Notes: generated by a model from the letters alone, not told the origin. A stretch of DNA of 64,000 nucleotides from Streptomyces spiralis (GCF_014654675.1 NZ_BNBC01000022.1:85555-149554), one strand, 5' to 3'; counted from the first letter of the stretch, positions 16,214 to 24,328 are shown. Translations and numbers: made by a program.

Positions 16214-17059
16214 ATGGCGGTGACCACAGAGGTAAAGGTGACTCCGGCGGGGACGGAGCTGCCGGAGGTGGCCGACCCCTCGCAGGTCGCGCCGAGTGAC
16301 GCTCGGGCGCTGTCGCGGCTCTTCTTCGAACGGCTGGCGACCCTGGAAGAGGGCACGCACGAGCACCAGTACGCCCGCAACACGCTGATCGAGATGAACA
16401 TGTCCCTGGTGCGCTACGCCGCGGGCCGCTTCCGCAGCCGGGGCCCCCAGGAGATGGAGGACATCGTCCAGGTCGGCATGATCGGACTGATCAAGGCGAT
16501 CGACCGGTTCGAGCTCTCCCGCGAGGTGGAGTTCACCTCCTTCGCCGTGCCCTACATCGTCGGCGAAATCAAACGTTTCTTCCGGGACACGTCCTGGGCC
16601 GTGCACGTGCCGCGCCGGCTTCAGGAGGCGCGGGTGGAGCTCGCCCGGGCCACGGAGGAGCTCGGCAGCCGGCTGGGGCGCAAGCCCACGACGCAGGAGT
16701 TGGCCGAGCTGATGAACCTGCCCGAGCAGGAGGTCGTCGACGCGATGGTGGCCTCCAACGGCTACACCTCCGCCTCGCTGGACGCCGCCGTCGGCGGCAG
16801 CGAGGAAGGCGAGAGCGTCCTGGCCGACTTCATCGGCGCCGAGGACATGACCATGGAGCTCGTGGAGGACGTGCACAGCCTGGCCCCGCTCCTGGCGGAC
16901 CTCGACGAGCGGGACCGGCAGATCATCCACATGCGGTTCGTCGAGGAGCTCACCCAGGCACAGATCGGAGAGCGGCTGGGCATCTCCCAGATGCACGTGT
17001 CCCGTCTGCTCAGCCGCCTGCTCGCCCGGCTGCGGCAGGGAATGCTCGCCACGGGCTGA
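16214..17059 (+). CDS. RNA polymerase sigma factor, SigB/SigF/SigG group
   Basis: The 281-residue protein is a group 3 sigma factor. Region 2 is seen as NTLIEMNMSLVRYAAGRFRSRG and MEDIVQVGMIGLIKAIDRFE, with EFTSFAVPYIVGEIKRFFRD in regions 2.3-2.4. Region 3 follows, and region 4 ends in TQAQIGERLGISQMHVSRLL. These factors run general-stress and developmental responses and are held by RsbW-like anti-sigma factors; none is adjacent here. The ATG at 16214 has GGGAGGA upstream. A SigB-type promoter at 16115-16139 points to autoregulation, and a strong hairpin at 17076-17121 ends the transcript. Confidence 0.9.
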   Translation: MAVTTEVKVTPAGTELPEVADPSQVAPSDARALSRLFFERLATLEEGTHEHQYARNTLIEMNMSLVRYAAGRFRSRGPQEMEDIVQVGMIGLIKAIDRFELSREVEFTSFAVPYIVGEIKRFFRDTSWAVHVPRRLQEARVELARATEELGSRLGRKPTTQELAELMNLPEQEVVDAMVASNGYTSASLDAAVGGSEEGESVLADFIGAEDMTMELVEDVHSLAPLLADLDERDRQIIHMRFVEELTQAQIGERLGISQMHVSRLLSRLLARLRQGMLATG

Positions 17060-17075
17060 GCGGACACCGGGTGCA

Positions 17076-17121
17076 GGGGCCGGACACCGCCGTCCTGGGG
17101 AGGTGGGCGGTGTCCGGCCCC
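17076..17121 (+). terminator. Intrinsic terminator after the sigma factor gene
   Basis: A perfect 16-bp stem pairs 17076-17091 with 17106-17121 around a 14-base loop, 17 bases after the sigma factor stop. The sequence GTTTCGTG follows at 17122. It lies between convergent genes and could serve both strands. Confidence 0.75.
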
Positions 17122-17123
17122 GT

Positions 17124-17195
17124 TTCGTGTGCTCACCGAGGCGGGGCTTCGTGTGCTCACCGAGGCGGGGCGTGGACGTGGACGTGGACGTGGAC
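17124..17195 (+). repeat. 24-bp tandem duplication followed by a GTGGAC hexamer array
   Basis: A 24-base unit starting TTCGTGTGCTCACC is exactly duplicated at 17124-17147 and 17148-17171. Four GTGGAC hexamers follow directly (17172-17195). The tract is non-coding, between the sigma factor terminator and the end of the transporter gene. Confidence 0.85.
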
Positions 17196-17209
17196 GAGCG
17201 TCCGGCGGG

Positions 17210-18151
17210 TCAGCGTCCCGCCCGGGTGCCCGTACGGCCGTCGCCGACCAGGGTCTGCTGGGCGTGCGGGACCACACGCGTCAGCCGGACCACGCCCCAC
17301 GCGATGAGCCCGGCCCCCACCAGCTCCGGCAACAGCCACACGCCCGTACGGACGTGCTCGCCGAACAGCATGACGCCCAGCAGCAGACTCACCGTCGCGT
17401 CGCCGATGGTCAGCGCCGGCTGGGAGGCCGCCAGCGACCCGGCCTGGAGGGCGTTCTCCAGCAGCAGCAGCGAGCTGACGCCGACGACGGCGAACCCGTA
17501 GGTCTGCCAGGTGGTGAGGAAGGCGTCGAGGCCCTCGGCCTCCAGCACGCCGCTCGCGGACTTCAGCATGGCGGCGGTCAGGGCATTGCCGATGGCCGCG
17601 GCGGCGGCCAGTACGGCGGCCCGGAACAGCGGGGAACGCCCCGGGCGCGCCAGGACGACCGCCGCGGCCATCGCCCCCAGGCACAGGATCAGGGCGGGGA
17701 CCCAGCGCACCATGGACGCCTGGTCCTCGGCCCCGGAGGGCGAGGCCGCGACCAGGACCAGCACCAGACCGCAGACGACGCCGGCCACGGCCCACCATCC
17801 GGCGCCGGGCAGTCGGCGGTGCATCAGGGCGCCGGCGGCCAGCAGGGCGAACGGCAGTTCCATGATGAACAGCGGTTGCACCAGCGCCATCGGCCCGTTG
17901 ACCAGCGCGAGCGCCTGGAACATGGCCGAGGCGAGCACTCCGCAGATGCCGGCCAGCCAGACCGGCCGCCGCGCCAGGGCGAGCAGCAGCCGCAGTCCGC
18001 CGCCCTGCGCGACGGTGGAGGCGGCCTTCCGCTGGAAGGCGGTGCCCATCGCGTTGCTGGCCGCCCCCAGGACGGCGAAGCCCACGGCCAACCCGATCAC
18101 AGCTCCACCATGCCCGACGGAACGCGTCCCGTCCTGCCGCGGTGCCGGCAC
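17210..18151 (-). CDS. DMT-superfamily membrane transporter (EamA/NIPA-like)
   Basis: The 313-residue protein has nine or ten hydrophobic helices in two similar halves, as in drug/metabolite transporters. The start GLAVGFAVLGAASNAMGTAFQRKAA resembles the NIPA-like branch of DMT proteins, some of which move magnesium in eukaryotes; the substrate here is unknown. The GTG at 18151 has AAGG about 11 bases upstream. A GTG near 18100, just before the first helix, is another possible start. TATGA-CC-TCATA at 18188-18199 in the upstream region is a small inverted repeat. The gene converges on the sigma factor gene. Confidence 0.75.
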   Translation of the reverse strand: MPAPRQDGTRSVGHGGAVIGLAVGFAVLGAASNAMGTAFQRKAASTVAQGGGLRLLLALARRPVWLAGICGVLASAMFQALALVNGPMALVQPLFIMELPFALLAAGALMHRRLPGAGWWAVAGVVCGLVLVLVAASPSGAEDQASMVRWVPALILCLGAMAAAVVLARPGRSPLFRAAVLAAAAAIGNALTAAMLKSASGVLEAEGLDAFLTTWQTYGFAVVGVSSLLLLENALQAGSLAASQPALTIGDATVSLLLGVMLFGEHVRTGVWLLPELVGAGLIAWGVVRLTRVVPHAQQTLVGDGRTGTRAGR

Positions 18152-18219
18152 CCATCACTGCACCTTTGCCAACCCATAATCGAGCCTTATGACCTCATAG
18201 ACCGGACCCCCGTACCAAC

Positions 18220-18238
18220 TTAGGTTTGCCTTAATTTA
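18220..18238 (+). promoter_or_regulatory. Iron-box-like operator (DmdR1/IdeR type)
   Basis: The 19 bases starting TTAGGTTTGCCTTAA match the actinobacterial DmdR iron-box consensus at about 13 positions by eye. A second half-like TTTAGGGTTGCC follows directly. The site is 46 bases upstream of the reductase ATG, a position suited to iron-dependent repression. Confidence 0.45.
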
Positions 18239-18283
18239 GGGTTGCCGTCGAGTCGCCTGTCACCGCTCGAAGGGAACCTGATC

Positions 18284-19648
18284 ATGCCCCGCCCCCTGCG
18301 GGTAGCCATCGTCGGAGCCGGCCCCGCCGGTATCTACGCCGCCGACGCCCTGCTCAAGTCCGGCGTGGCCGCCGAGCCGGGCGTGTCCATCGACCTCTTC
18401 GAACGGATGCCGGCGCCGTTCGGACTGATCCGCTACGGCGTCGCCCCCGACCACCCCCGCATCAAGGGCATCGTCACGGCGCTGCACCAGGTGCTCGACA
18501 AGCCGCAGATCCGGCTCTTCGGCAACGTCGACTACCCGGGCGACATCACGCTGGACGACCTGCGCGCGTTCTACGACGCCGTGATCTTCTCCACCGGCGC
18601 CACGGCCGACCGGGCACTGCCCATACCCGGCATCGACCTGGACGGCTCCTACGGCGCCGCCGACTTCGTCTCCTGGTACGACGGCCACCCGGACGTGCCG
18701 CGCACCTGGCCGCTCCAGGCCGAGAAGGTCGCCGTGCTCGGGGTCGGCAACGTCGCCCTCGACGTGGCCCGGATCCTGGCGAAGACGGCCGACGAACTGC
18801 TGCCGACCGAGATCCCGCCGAACGTGTACGAGGGCCTGAAGGCCAACAAGGCGCTGGAGATCCACGTGTTCGGTCGGCGCGGTCCCGCGCAGGCGAAGTT
18901 CAGCCCTATGGAGCTGCGCGAGCTGGACCACTCCCCGAACATCGAGGTCATCGTCGACCCCGAGGACATCGATTACGACGAGGGCTCCATCGCCACCCGG
19001 CGCGGCAACAAGCAGGCCGACATGGTCGCCAAGACGCTGGAGAACTGGGCGATCCGCGATGCCGGCGACCGGCCGCACAAGCTGTTCCTGCACTTCTTCG
19101 AGTCCCCGGCCGAGATCCTCGGCGAGGACGGCAGGGTGGCCGGCCTGCGCACCGAGCGCACCGAGCTCGACGGCACCGGCAACGTCAAGGGCACCGGGAC
19201 CTTCAAGGACTGGGACGTCACCGCCGTCTATCGCGCGGTGGGCTACCTCTCCGACCCGCTGCCCAAGCTGCCGTGGGACGACGAGACGGGCACGGTTCCC
19301 GACCAGGGCGGCCGGATCATCGGCGAGAGCGGCGAGCACGTGCAGTCGACGTACGTCACCGGCTGGATCCGCCGTGGCCCGGTGGGCCTGATCGGCCACA
19401 CCAAGGGCGACGCCAACGAGACGGTCGCCAACCTGCTGGAGGACTACGCGGCCGGGCGCCTGCACACCCCCGCCTCCCCCGGCCCGGAGGCCGTCGACGC
19501 CTTCCTGGCCGAGCGGAACGTACGCTTCACCACCTGGGAGGGCTGGTACCGCCTCGACGCCGCGGAGAAGGCGCTGGGCGAGCCCCAGGGCCGCGAGCGG
19601 GTGAAGATCGTCGAGCGCGAGGACATGCTCCGGGCCAGCGGGTCGTAG
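18284..19648 (+). CDS. Ferredoxin/adrenodoxin-type NADP+ reductase (FprA-like)
   Basis: The 454-residue flavoprotein matches the glutathione-reductase-like ferredoxin-NADP+ reductase family. The FAD loop is VGAGPAGIYAADALL (residues 10-24), followed by PFGLIRYGVAPDHP, which is diagnostic for FprA/adrenodoxin reductases. The NADP-binding VLGVGNVALDVARIL lies near 150, and the C-terminal segment GWIRRGPVGLIGHTKGDANET completes the FAD site. It passes electrons from NADPH to ferredoxins, for example for P450s or iron metabolism. The ATG at 18284 follows AAGGGA. The iron-box-like site upstream suggests iron control, and a strong hairpin terminator lies downstream. Confidence 0.9.
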   Translation: MPRPLRVAIVGAGPAGIYAADALLKSGVAAEPGVSIDLFERMPAPFGLIRYGVAPDHPRIKGIVTALHQVLDKPQIRLFGNVDYPGDITLDDLRAFYDAVIFSTGATADRALPIPGIDLDGSYGAADFVSWYDGHPDVPRTWPLQAEKVAVLGVGNVALDVARILAKTADELLPTEIPPNVYEGLKANKALEIHVFGRRGPAQAKFSPMELRELDHSPNIEVIVDPEDIDYDEGSIATRRGNKQADMVAKTLENWAIRDAGDRPHKLFLHFFESPAEILGEDGRVAGLRTERTELDGTGNVKGTGTFKDWDVTAVYRAVGYLSDPLPKLPWDDETGTVPDQGGRIIGESGEHVQSTYVTGWIRRGPVGLIGHTKGDANETVANLLEDYAAGRLHTPASPGPEAVDAFLAERNVRFTTWEGWYRLDAAEKALGEPQGRERVKIVEREDMLRASGS

Positions 19649-19876
19649 CACCGGAACGGCAGGCAGGCGGGCAAGCAGCGGCCGGGGTGCCGCGTGCCGC
19701 GCACGGGACCCGTACCCCCGCGCACGGGGTGTGCGCGCCCCACTCGGCCGCGCGCCCGCACACCTGTGTCGCCGGACGGTGCCAGCGACCACAATGGTCG
19801 GCGGACGGGGCCCGCCCACCATCCGCATCGGGGCGTGCCCCGTCTGCGGTGCCGGAAGGACACCGGACCCCGCGCG

Positions 19877-19916
19877 CGAACGAGCCGTACCCCGGGATCG
19901 GGGTACGGCTCGTTCG
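19877..19916. terminator. Strong bidirectional hairpin terminator
   Basis: A perfect 18-bp stem (19877-19894 with 19899-19916) closes on a GGAT loop. It lies between the convergent reductase and chaplin genes, 23 bases from the chaplin stop. The long perfect stem and symmetrical position suit termination on both strands. Confidence 0.8.
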
Positions 19917-19939
19917 GCTGCTGCCCGTCAGGGGCTTCC

Positions 19940-20179
19940 TTACTTGGTCGCGCACGCGTTCCCGGCGGCGGGATTGAGCACACCGATCACGTCGACGGTG
20001 GTCCCGCACAGGTTCAGGTCGAGGTCGACTGGGACCTGGATGACGTTGCCGGAGACCAGGCCCGGGCTGGTGGAGGCGGTGCCCGTCGCGCTGGCGCCGT
20101 CGTCGGCGACGGCCGTGCCCGCGCCCGCCACCAGTGCCGCACCCGCCAGGACCGCGGCGGCCGTCATTCGGATCCTCAT
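19940..20179 (-). CDS. Short chaplin (amyloid-like hydrophobic surface protein)
   Basis: The 79-residue product has a Sec signal (MRIRMTAAAVLAGAALVAGA, cleavage probably after AVA near residue 25) and one chaplin domain. The domain shows SPGLVSGNVIQVPVDLDLNL followed by CGTTVDVIG and ends GNACATK. The two conserved cysteines are Cys58 and Cys76. There is no sortase motif, so it belongs to the short, self-assembling class that coats aerial hyphae and spores and lowers surface tension. The ATG at 20179 has GGAG five bases upstream. The gene stands alone, with a strong terminator behind it. Confidence 0.92.
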   Translation of the reverse strand: MRIRMTAAAVLAGAALVAGAGTAVADDGASATGTASTSPGLVSGNVIQVPVDLDLNLCGTTVDVIGVLNPAAGNACATK

Positions 20180-20479
20180 GAGAACTCCTGTCGCTCGAAG
20201 TAGCAGGTGCCTCCACAGTGAGGGCGTCAACCGCCGCGGCACCATCACCCCACGGCCGAACGGAGTAGACATGTCAGTCTCCCCGGGCGTCGGTTGGACC
20301 GAACGGGGAACCTGGTGTGCTGCCGTACGGGCGACGCCGCAGGCAGATCGAGCGCGCGTCAACGTCACGCCGCGGCGTTCCCGGCCGACCGGCGCGCCCG
20401 GCGGCCCCCGGCCGGCCGATCATGATCCGCTCTGGTTGATACTGGAAAGCGCACGCCGTCCCCGCCCGCAGATTGGCCC
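20180..20479. other. Intergenic region upstream of the chaplin gene
   Basis: No gene is supported in these 300 bases between the divergent chaplin and coiled-coil protein genes. Read on the minus strand it contains GGTTGACGCC about 40 bases upstream of the chaplin start, which could be part of a promoter, but I could not fix a convincing BldN-type -35 partner. Confidence 0.3.
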
Positions 20480-21658
20480 ATGTCGAACTCTTCCTCCTCC
20501 TCTCCCGCGGCCCCGCCCACGGTGTGGTCGGCGCGCGGCCGCCACATCGGTCCCGGCGCGGCGGACGCCGTACGGCGCCACCTGGAGAAGCTCAAGGCCG
20601 ACGACGTCATCCACAGTCATCTCGAACCCGACGACGCCGACCCCGCCCGCGAACACGTCTTCGAGGCCCGCTGGCTCGCGCCCGGCGAGGTGACCGTACG
20701 CGCCCGGCTCGCCCTGTCGCCCCACCGCGGCTCCGCCGAGGAGCGGGACTGGGTGCTGGTGGCGGAGGCCGAACGGGCGTGGGACCCACGGTGGCCGTCC
20801 CCCGCGGCCATGTTCTGGCCGCAGCGGCCCGACGCCGGCTGGGACCGGGAGGCCGTCACCGGACTGCGCCTGGGAGACGTCAACCCGCTCCCGGACGACG
20901 ACAAGGAGCTCCGGCGCGTGCTGCGGCACGCGGTACGTGACAGCTGGTGCGTGCATGTCGTCGTGCACGAGGCCATGACTCCCGACGAACGCGGCCGTGC
21001 GACGCTGCTGGGGCCGCTGCCGGAGGGCCTGCGGCACCGGGTCGTGGAGCACCGTGCCGCACCGCAGCGCCTCAGGGCCGTCAACTGGGTGCTGGACGAC
21101 TTCGGCACCCGGGTGCCCCGCGGCGGCGCCGTCGTCCTGCCCGGACACCCGGCGGCGCCCGGCTACGAGGCGCAGGAGTTCTCCGTGCGCAGCGTCTTCC
21201 TGGACGGCACCGAGCCGGCCGATCTCCTCGACGCGATCACGCGGTTCGCCGCGCTGCAACGGCCCTTGCCGGACGGCGCCGACGACGCCCTGACCGCGCT
21301 GCGGGAGCAGTGGCACCTGAGGACGACGGAGGAGGAGCTCGCCCACGCCCGTGAGCTGGTGGCCATGTACGCCGAGGCCCTGGAGGCGATGACGAAGTCC
21401 CGGGACCTGTACCGCGAGGCGGCCGAGCGGGCCCACGAAGCCCTCGCCGTCCTCCGCGAGGGCGGGGCCGAGGGCGTGCCACCCGCGCGGAAGCCGCCCC
21501 GTTCGGGCACGGGCTCCCCGTTCCGGCAACTGGCGCGTGGCCTGGAGCGGCTTCGGGGCTCGGCCCTGTCGCCGCGCCCCGGCACGGTCCCCGAGCAAGA
21601 GGACTCCGGGGACGCCGCCCCCTCATCCGGCCCCTCGGACCGCCCCACCGGATCCTGA
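20480..21658 (+). CDS. Conserved hypothetical protein with a C-terminal coiled coil
   Basis: The 392-residue product is soluble, with no signal or membrane helix. Residues 15-270 form a mixed alpha/beta region (VWSARGRHIGPGAADAVRR, EHVFEARWLAPGEVTVRARL, LRAVNWVLDDFGTRVPRGGA). Residues 280-330 are a heptad-like helix (TEEELAHARELVAMYAEALE), followed by a disordered Pro/Ser tail. I do not recognise the family and propose no function. The ATG at 20480 has only a weak ribosome site. It converges on the next gene with a shared hairpin at 21663-21707. Confidence 0.65.
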   Translation: MSNSSSSSPAAPPTVWSARGRHIGPGAADAVRRHLEKLKADDVIHSHLEPDDADPAREHVFEARWLAPGEVTVRARLALSPHRGSAEERDWVLVAEAERAWDPRWPSPAAMFWPQRPDAGWDREAVTGLRLGDVNPLPDDDKELRRVLRHAVRDSWCVHVVVHEAMTPDERGRATLLGPLPEGLRHRVVEHRAAPQRLRAVNWVLDDFGTRVPRGGAVVLPGHPAAPGYEAQEFSVRSVFLDGTEPADLLDAITRFAALQRPLPDGADDALTALREQWHLRTTEEELAHARELVAMYAEALEAMTKSRDLYREAAERAHEALAVLREGGAEGVPPARKPPRSGTGSPFRQLARGLERLRGSALSPRPGTVPEQEDSGDAAPSSGPSDRPTGS

Positions 21659-21662
21659 CCCC

Positions 21663-21707
21663 GCCCTCCGGCACGCCCGCACGGACGTTCCGGTTCAGCC
21701 GGAGGGC
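21663..21707. terminator. Hairpin between two convergent genes
   Basis: GCCCTCCGGC (21663-21672) pairs perfectly with GCCGGAGGGC (21698-21707), a 10-bp stem with a 25-base loop. It lies just after the plus-strand stop and overlaps the last codons of the minus-strand gene. It is plausible as a shared terminator. Confidence 0.45.
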
Positions 21708-22768
21708 CGTGGAGCCGGATGCCTCTCGGCCACCTGCACCATCAGCAGCAGGGAGAGGGCGGCCAGCGAGGCCAGGGACGCGCACACCGCGGTGAGCCCG
21801 GCGCTCGCCGGCGGAGCCAGGGTGATCGCCAGTGCCCGGGACAACTCCGCCGGGGCGAACCGGCCTTCGACGTACCAGAGGGCGGCCAGGGCTCCTGGCA
21901 CCACCGCTCCCGCGACCAGCACCACCACCCCGGGCCGCAGGGCGAGCGCGAGGGCGAGCATCCCGCACAGCGCGGAGGCCGCGAAGGTCATGCCGTAGGC
22001 GTAGACGGGCGCGCCCTCGCGGCGCGGGAAGTGGGCCGCGCCGCACACCACGAGTGCCGCCGCGGCCAGCCAGCTGGGCCAGAACGCCAGCCGGCCCTTC
22101 CACCCGCCGGAGCGCCGTGTGCCGCTGTCCGTTCCTTCGGCCTCGGGCGCGTCCGGGACTCCCGAGTGTTCGCCGGTTCGGGTCGCCGCGGTCATCGGCT
22201 CCTCGCCGGGGAGCACCGGCGTCTGGCCGGCGCCGTGGGGCTGCGCGGGGTCCCGGTCGCGGGCGAGCCGGCCGATCAGTTCCACGAGGTCCTCCGAGCT
22301 GCGGGCGTCGGTCGCCGCCCGGACCGCTTCCCGTCCGCAGTGCGGCAGTTGGGGTTCCCGGTGCAGCAGGGTCACCAGCCGGGTGACGTCCTCGACGCAG
22401 CGGTGTTCGACCGCGGCGCGGATCGTGTCGTCGGCGCTGTCGGCCGGATACGGCGGCCGGGTCAGCTCGGCGACCAGCCGGGCCACCTCCTCCACGGGGC
22501 GGTCCACCGCGACCGCGCGCAGTACGGGGCCGGCGGCGTCCGCGTACTCCCGCGACTCCCGGAGCAGGGTGACGAGCCGGGCGACCTCCTCCACGCTGCG
22601 GTCGCCGACGGCGGCCCGCATCAGTCCGCGTGCCGCGTCGCCGTCCACGCGCTCACCCGCGCCCTCGCCGCCGCCCGCCGTCCCGCCGGGCGGTCCGGCC
22701 CAGGGGACCTCCTCGGTGAAGGAGATGACGGACTGGTCCGACTGGGGTGGTGAAGGGCGGGTGGTCAT
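21695..22768 (-). CDS. Membrane protein with N-terminal helical repeats
   Basis: The 357-residue product has a cytoplasmic half and a membrane half. Residues 40-190 contain four related helical repeats of 35-40 residues: AAVGDRSVEEVARLVTLLRE, AVAVDRPVEEVARLVAEL, AAVEHRCVEDVTRLVTLLH, AATDARSSEDLVELIGRL. Residues 230-345 carry four or five hydrophobic helices. No known domain is recognised; the repeats look like a protein-interaction surface, and the pattern is, from memory, seen in other Streptomyces membrane proteins. The ATG at 22768 has GGAG five bases upstream. The gene is divergent from the graspetide locus. Confidence 0.7.
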   Translation of the reverse strand: MTTRPSPPQSDQSVISFTEEVPWAGPPGGTAGGGEGAGERVDGDAARGLMRAAVGDRSVEEVARLVTLLRESREYADAAGPVLRAVAVDRPVEEVARLVAELTRPPYPADSADDTIRAAVEHRCVEDVTRLVTLLHREPQLPHCGREAVRAATDARSSEDLVELIGRLARDRDPAQPHGAGQTPVLPGEEPMTAATRTGEHSGVPDAPEAEGTDSGTRRSGGWKGRLAFWPSWLAAAALVVCGAAHFPRREGAPVYAYGMTFAASALCGMLALALALRPGVVVLVAGAVVPGALAALWYVEGRFAPAELSRALAITLAPPASAGLTAVCASLASLAALSLLLMVQVAERHPAPRPSG

Positions 22769-22943
22769 CTGGGCTCCAGGGGAGGGGTGCGGCCGCTCCT
22801 GCAACCCCGAAGTGCGGCACGCGACTTACCCTGACCATTACAAGAGCCGGCTCTGCCCGTTCGCCACCCGGGTGCGCCACAGGGGTGAGCGGGCCGCAGA
22901 GCGGGCTCGCGCGGGTCCCGAGCGCCCTGACTACGCTCCGTAA

Positions 22944-22974
22944 GGAAACCATTCACCCGTTCGATTCGTATAAG
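22944..22974 (+). promoter_or_regulatory. Candidate promoter of the graspetide locus
   Basis: GGAAAC at 22944-22949 is followed after 17 bases by CGTAT at 22967-22971, resembling an ECF-sigma promoter. TATAAG at 22969-22974 could instead be a -10 element for the housekeeping sigma factor. Either would start transcription about 85 bases before the precursor ATG. This patch is clearly more AT-rich than its surroundings. Confidence 0.35.
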
Positions 22975-23064
22975 TCTCGGGAACCCGAAACGAAGTCAGC
23001 GGGCCAAGCGACGCCGCAAGGACGACCACCGCTTGATCGCGGCTGCACCGACAGGGGAGAGACG

Positions 23065-23256
23065 ATGCAACCGTTCGCGCTCAACTACGCACGTCCGGCC
23101 GTGGAACGCGAGGCCGCCACGCCGTACGTCTACGACTCCGGACTGCAGCTGAACGTGCTCCTCGACGGCCGGATCGCCGCCTGCGACCACGCGCTGCTGA
23201 GGGAACTGGGCACCACCACCTCCACGGCGGGCTCCAAGACGCACTTCGACGACTGA
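23065..23256 (+). CDS. tgmA: Graspetide precursor peptide (ATP-grasp-modified RiPP)
   Basis: The 63-residue peptide fits the actinobacterial family of putative ATP-grasp-modified RiPP precursors: an N-terminal MQPFALNYARPA, then YVYDSGLQLNVLLDGR, and a polar C-terminus. The likely core is the last 15 residues, TTTSTAGSKTHFDD, where Thr/Ser hydroxyls or Lys could be joined to the Asp side chains as macrolactones or a macrolactam. The ATP-grasp ligase gene starts 15 bases after its stop. The ATG at 23065 has GGGGAGA four bases upstream. Core length and leader cleavage site are inferred, and no protease or transporter gene is adjacent. Confidence 0.85.
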   Translation: MQPFALNYARPAVEREAATPYVYDSGLQLNVLLDGRIAACDHALLRELGTTTSTAGSKTHFDD

Positions 23257-23271
23257 ATACGGCCGGCAACG

Positions 23272-24255
23272 ATGACCGTACTCATCCTCACCGGCGAGGA
23301 GGACGTGACGGCGGACATGGTGGTGGTGCACCTGAACGCCTCCTCGGTCCCGGTGGTCCGGCTGGATCCGGCCGATCTGACCGCGGGCGCCGCCCTCTCG
23401 GGCGAGTATGTGCACGGCTCCTTCCGCGGCCATCTGTCCGCCGGGGGGCGGCTGGTGAGCATGAACGGCCTGCGGTCCGTCTGGGTGCGCCGGCCGGGAG
23501 TCCCGGCCGCCCGGGCGCCCGAGCCCTCGGCCTGGCTCACCGAGGAGGCGTCACAGGCGCTCTACGGCATGCTGCGCGGCAGCGGGGCGCGCTGGATGAA
23601 CCATCCCGACGCGGCACGGCGTGCCCGGCACAAGCCGTGGCAGCTGAGGCTGGCGCAGCGCTGCGGCCTGCCGGTGCCGGCCACGCTCATCACGACCTTT
23701 CCGCAGGTGGCCCGGGAGTTCGCCGAGCGGTTCCCGGATCTGGTGGTCAAGCCGGTCTCCGGCGCGCATCCGCAGGACCCGCCGAGGGCGGTGCCGGCCA
23801 GCCGTGTCGCACCGGACACGGACTTCGCGGCGGTGGCCTACGGCCCGACTCTGCTGCAACGGCGGATCGTCAAGCGGGCCGACATCCGGCTGACCGCGGT
23901 CGGCGAGACGCTGCTGGCCGCCCGGAAGGCGACCCCGGCGGACGCGGACCCGGACGAGGTGGACGTCCGCTTCGCCTCCTCCGCCACTGACTGGCTGCCG
24001 GTGGAGGTGCCGCCGCGCGTGGCGGCGACCGTGCGCCGCTATCTGAAGGAGGCAGAACTGGCGTACGGCGCCTTCGACTTCGCCGAGGACGCCGACGGGA
24101 CCTGGTGGTTCCTGGAGTGCAACCAGTCGGGTCAGTTCGGGTTCGTCGAGGTGGAGACCGGCCTGCCCATCGCCCGCACCATCGCCGCGTGGCTGGCCCG
24201 CTCCGCCCCGGGGGAGCCCGGGCATGTCGACGACCGGCGCACCGTCGCCCCTTGA
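23272..24255 (+). CDS. tgmB: ATP-grasp RiPP maturase (graspetide ligase, SAV_5884-like)
   Basis: The 327-residue protein is an ATP-grasp ligase. It has an N-terminal preATP-grasp region (TVLILTGEEDVTADMV), a conserved SVWVRRPG motif near residue 66, the central lysine strand DLVVKPVSG, and the magnesium-binding end AFDFAEDADGTWWFLECNQS (Asp and Glu/Asn ligands). Relatives phosphorylate Asp/Glu side chains of a precursor and form ester or amide cross-links. The SVWVRRP block is characteristic of peptide-modifying members. It starts 15 bases after the precursor stop with little ribosome site, so it is probably translationally coupled. No methyltransferase partner follows. Confidence 0.9.
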   Translation: MTVLILTGEEDVTADMVVVHLNASSVPVVRLDPADLTAGAALSGEYVHGSFRGHLSAGGRLVSMNGLRSVWVRRPGVPAARAPEPSAWLTEEASQALYGMLRGSGARWMNHPDAARRARHKPWQLRLAQRCGLPVPATLITTFPQVAREFAERFPDLVVKPVSGAHPQDPPRAVPASRVAPDTDFAAVAYGPTLLQRRIVKRADIRLTAVGETLLAARKATPADADPDEVDVRFASSATDWLPVEVPPRVAATVRRYLKEAELAYGAFDFAEDADGTWWFLECNQSGQFGFVEVETGLPIARTIAAWLARSAPGEPGHVDDRRTVAP

Positions 24256-24328
24256 CCGACGGCGGTGCGCCGCGTCGGCACTCAGTGCCATGAAGTGTCG
24301 CGGAGGTCCCGGACGGTCGCCCCGGACG

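Noticed and set aside
19885..19912. GGGTAC at 19900 as a SigB-type promoter
   Set aside because: It is part of a perfect terminator stem between convergent genes with no gene to drive.
22826..22848. GGCT-N13-GGGTAA as a SigB-type promoter for the helical-repeat membrane protein
   Set aside because: The spacer is too short and the -10 element deviates from GGGTAC/T.
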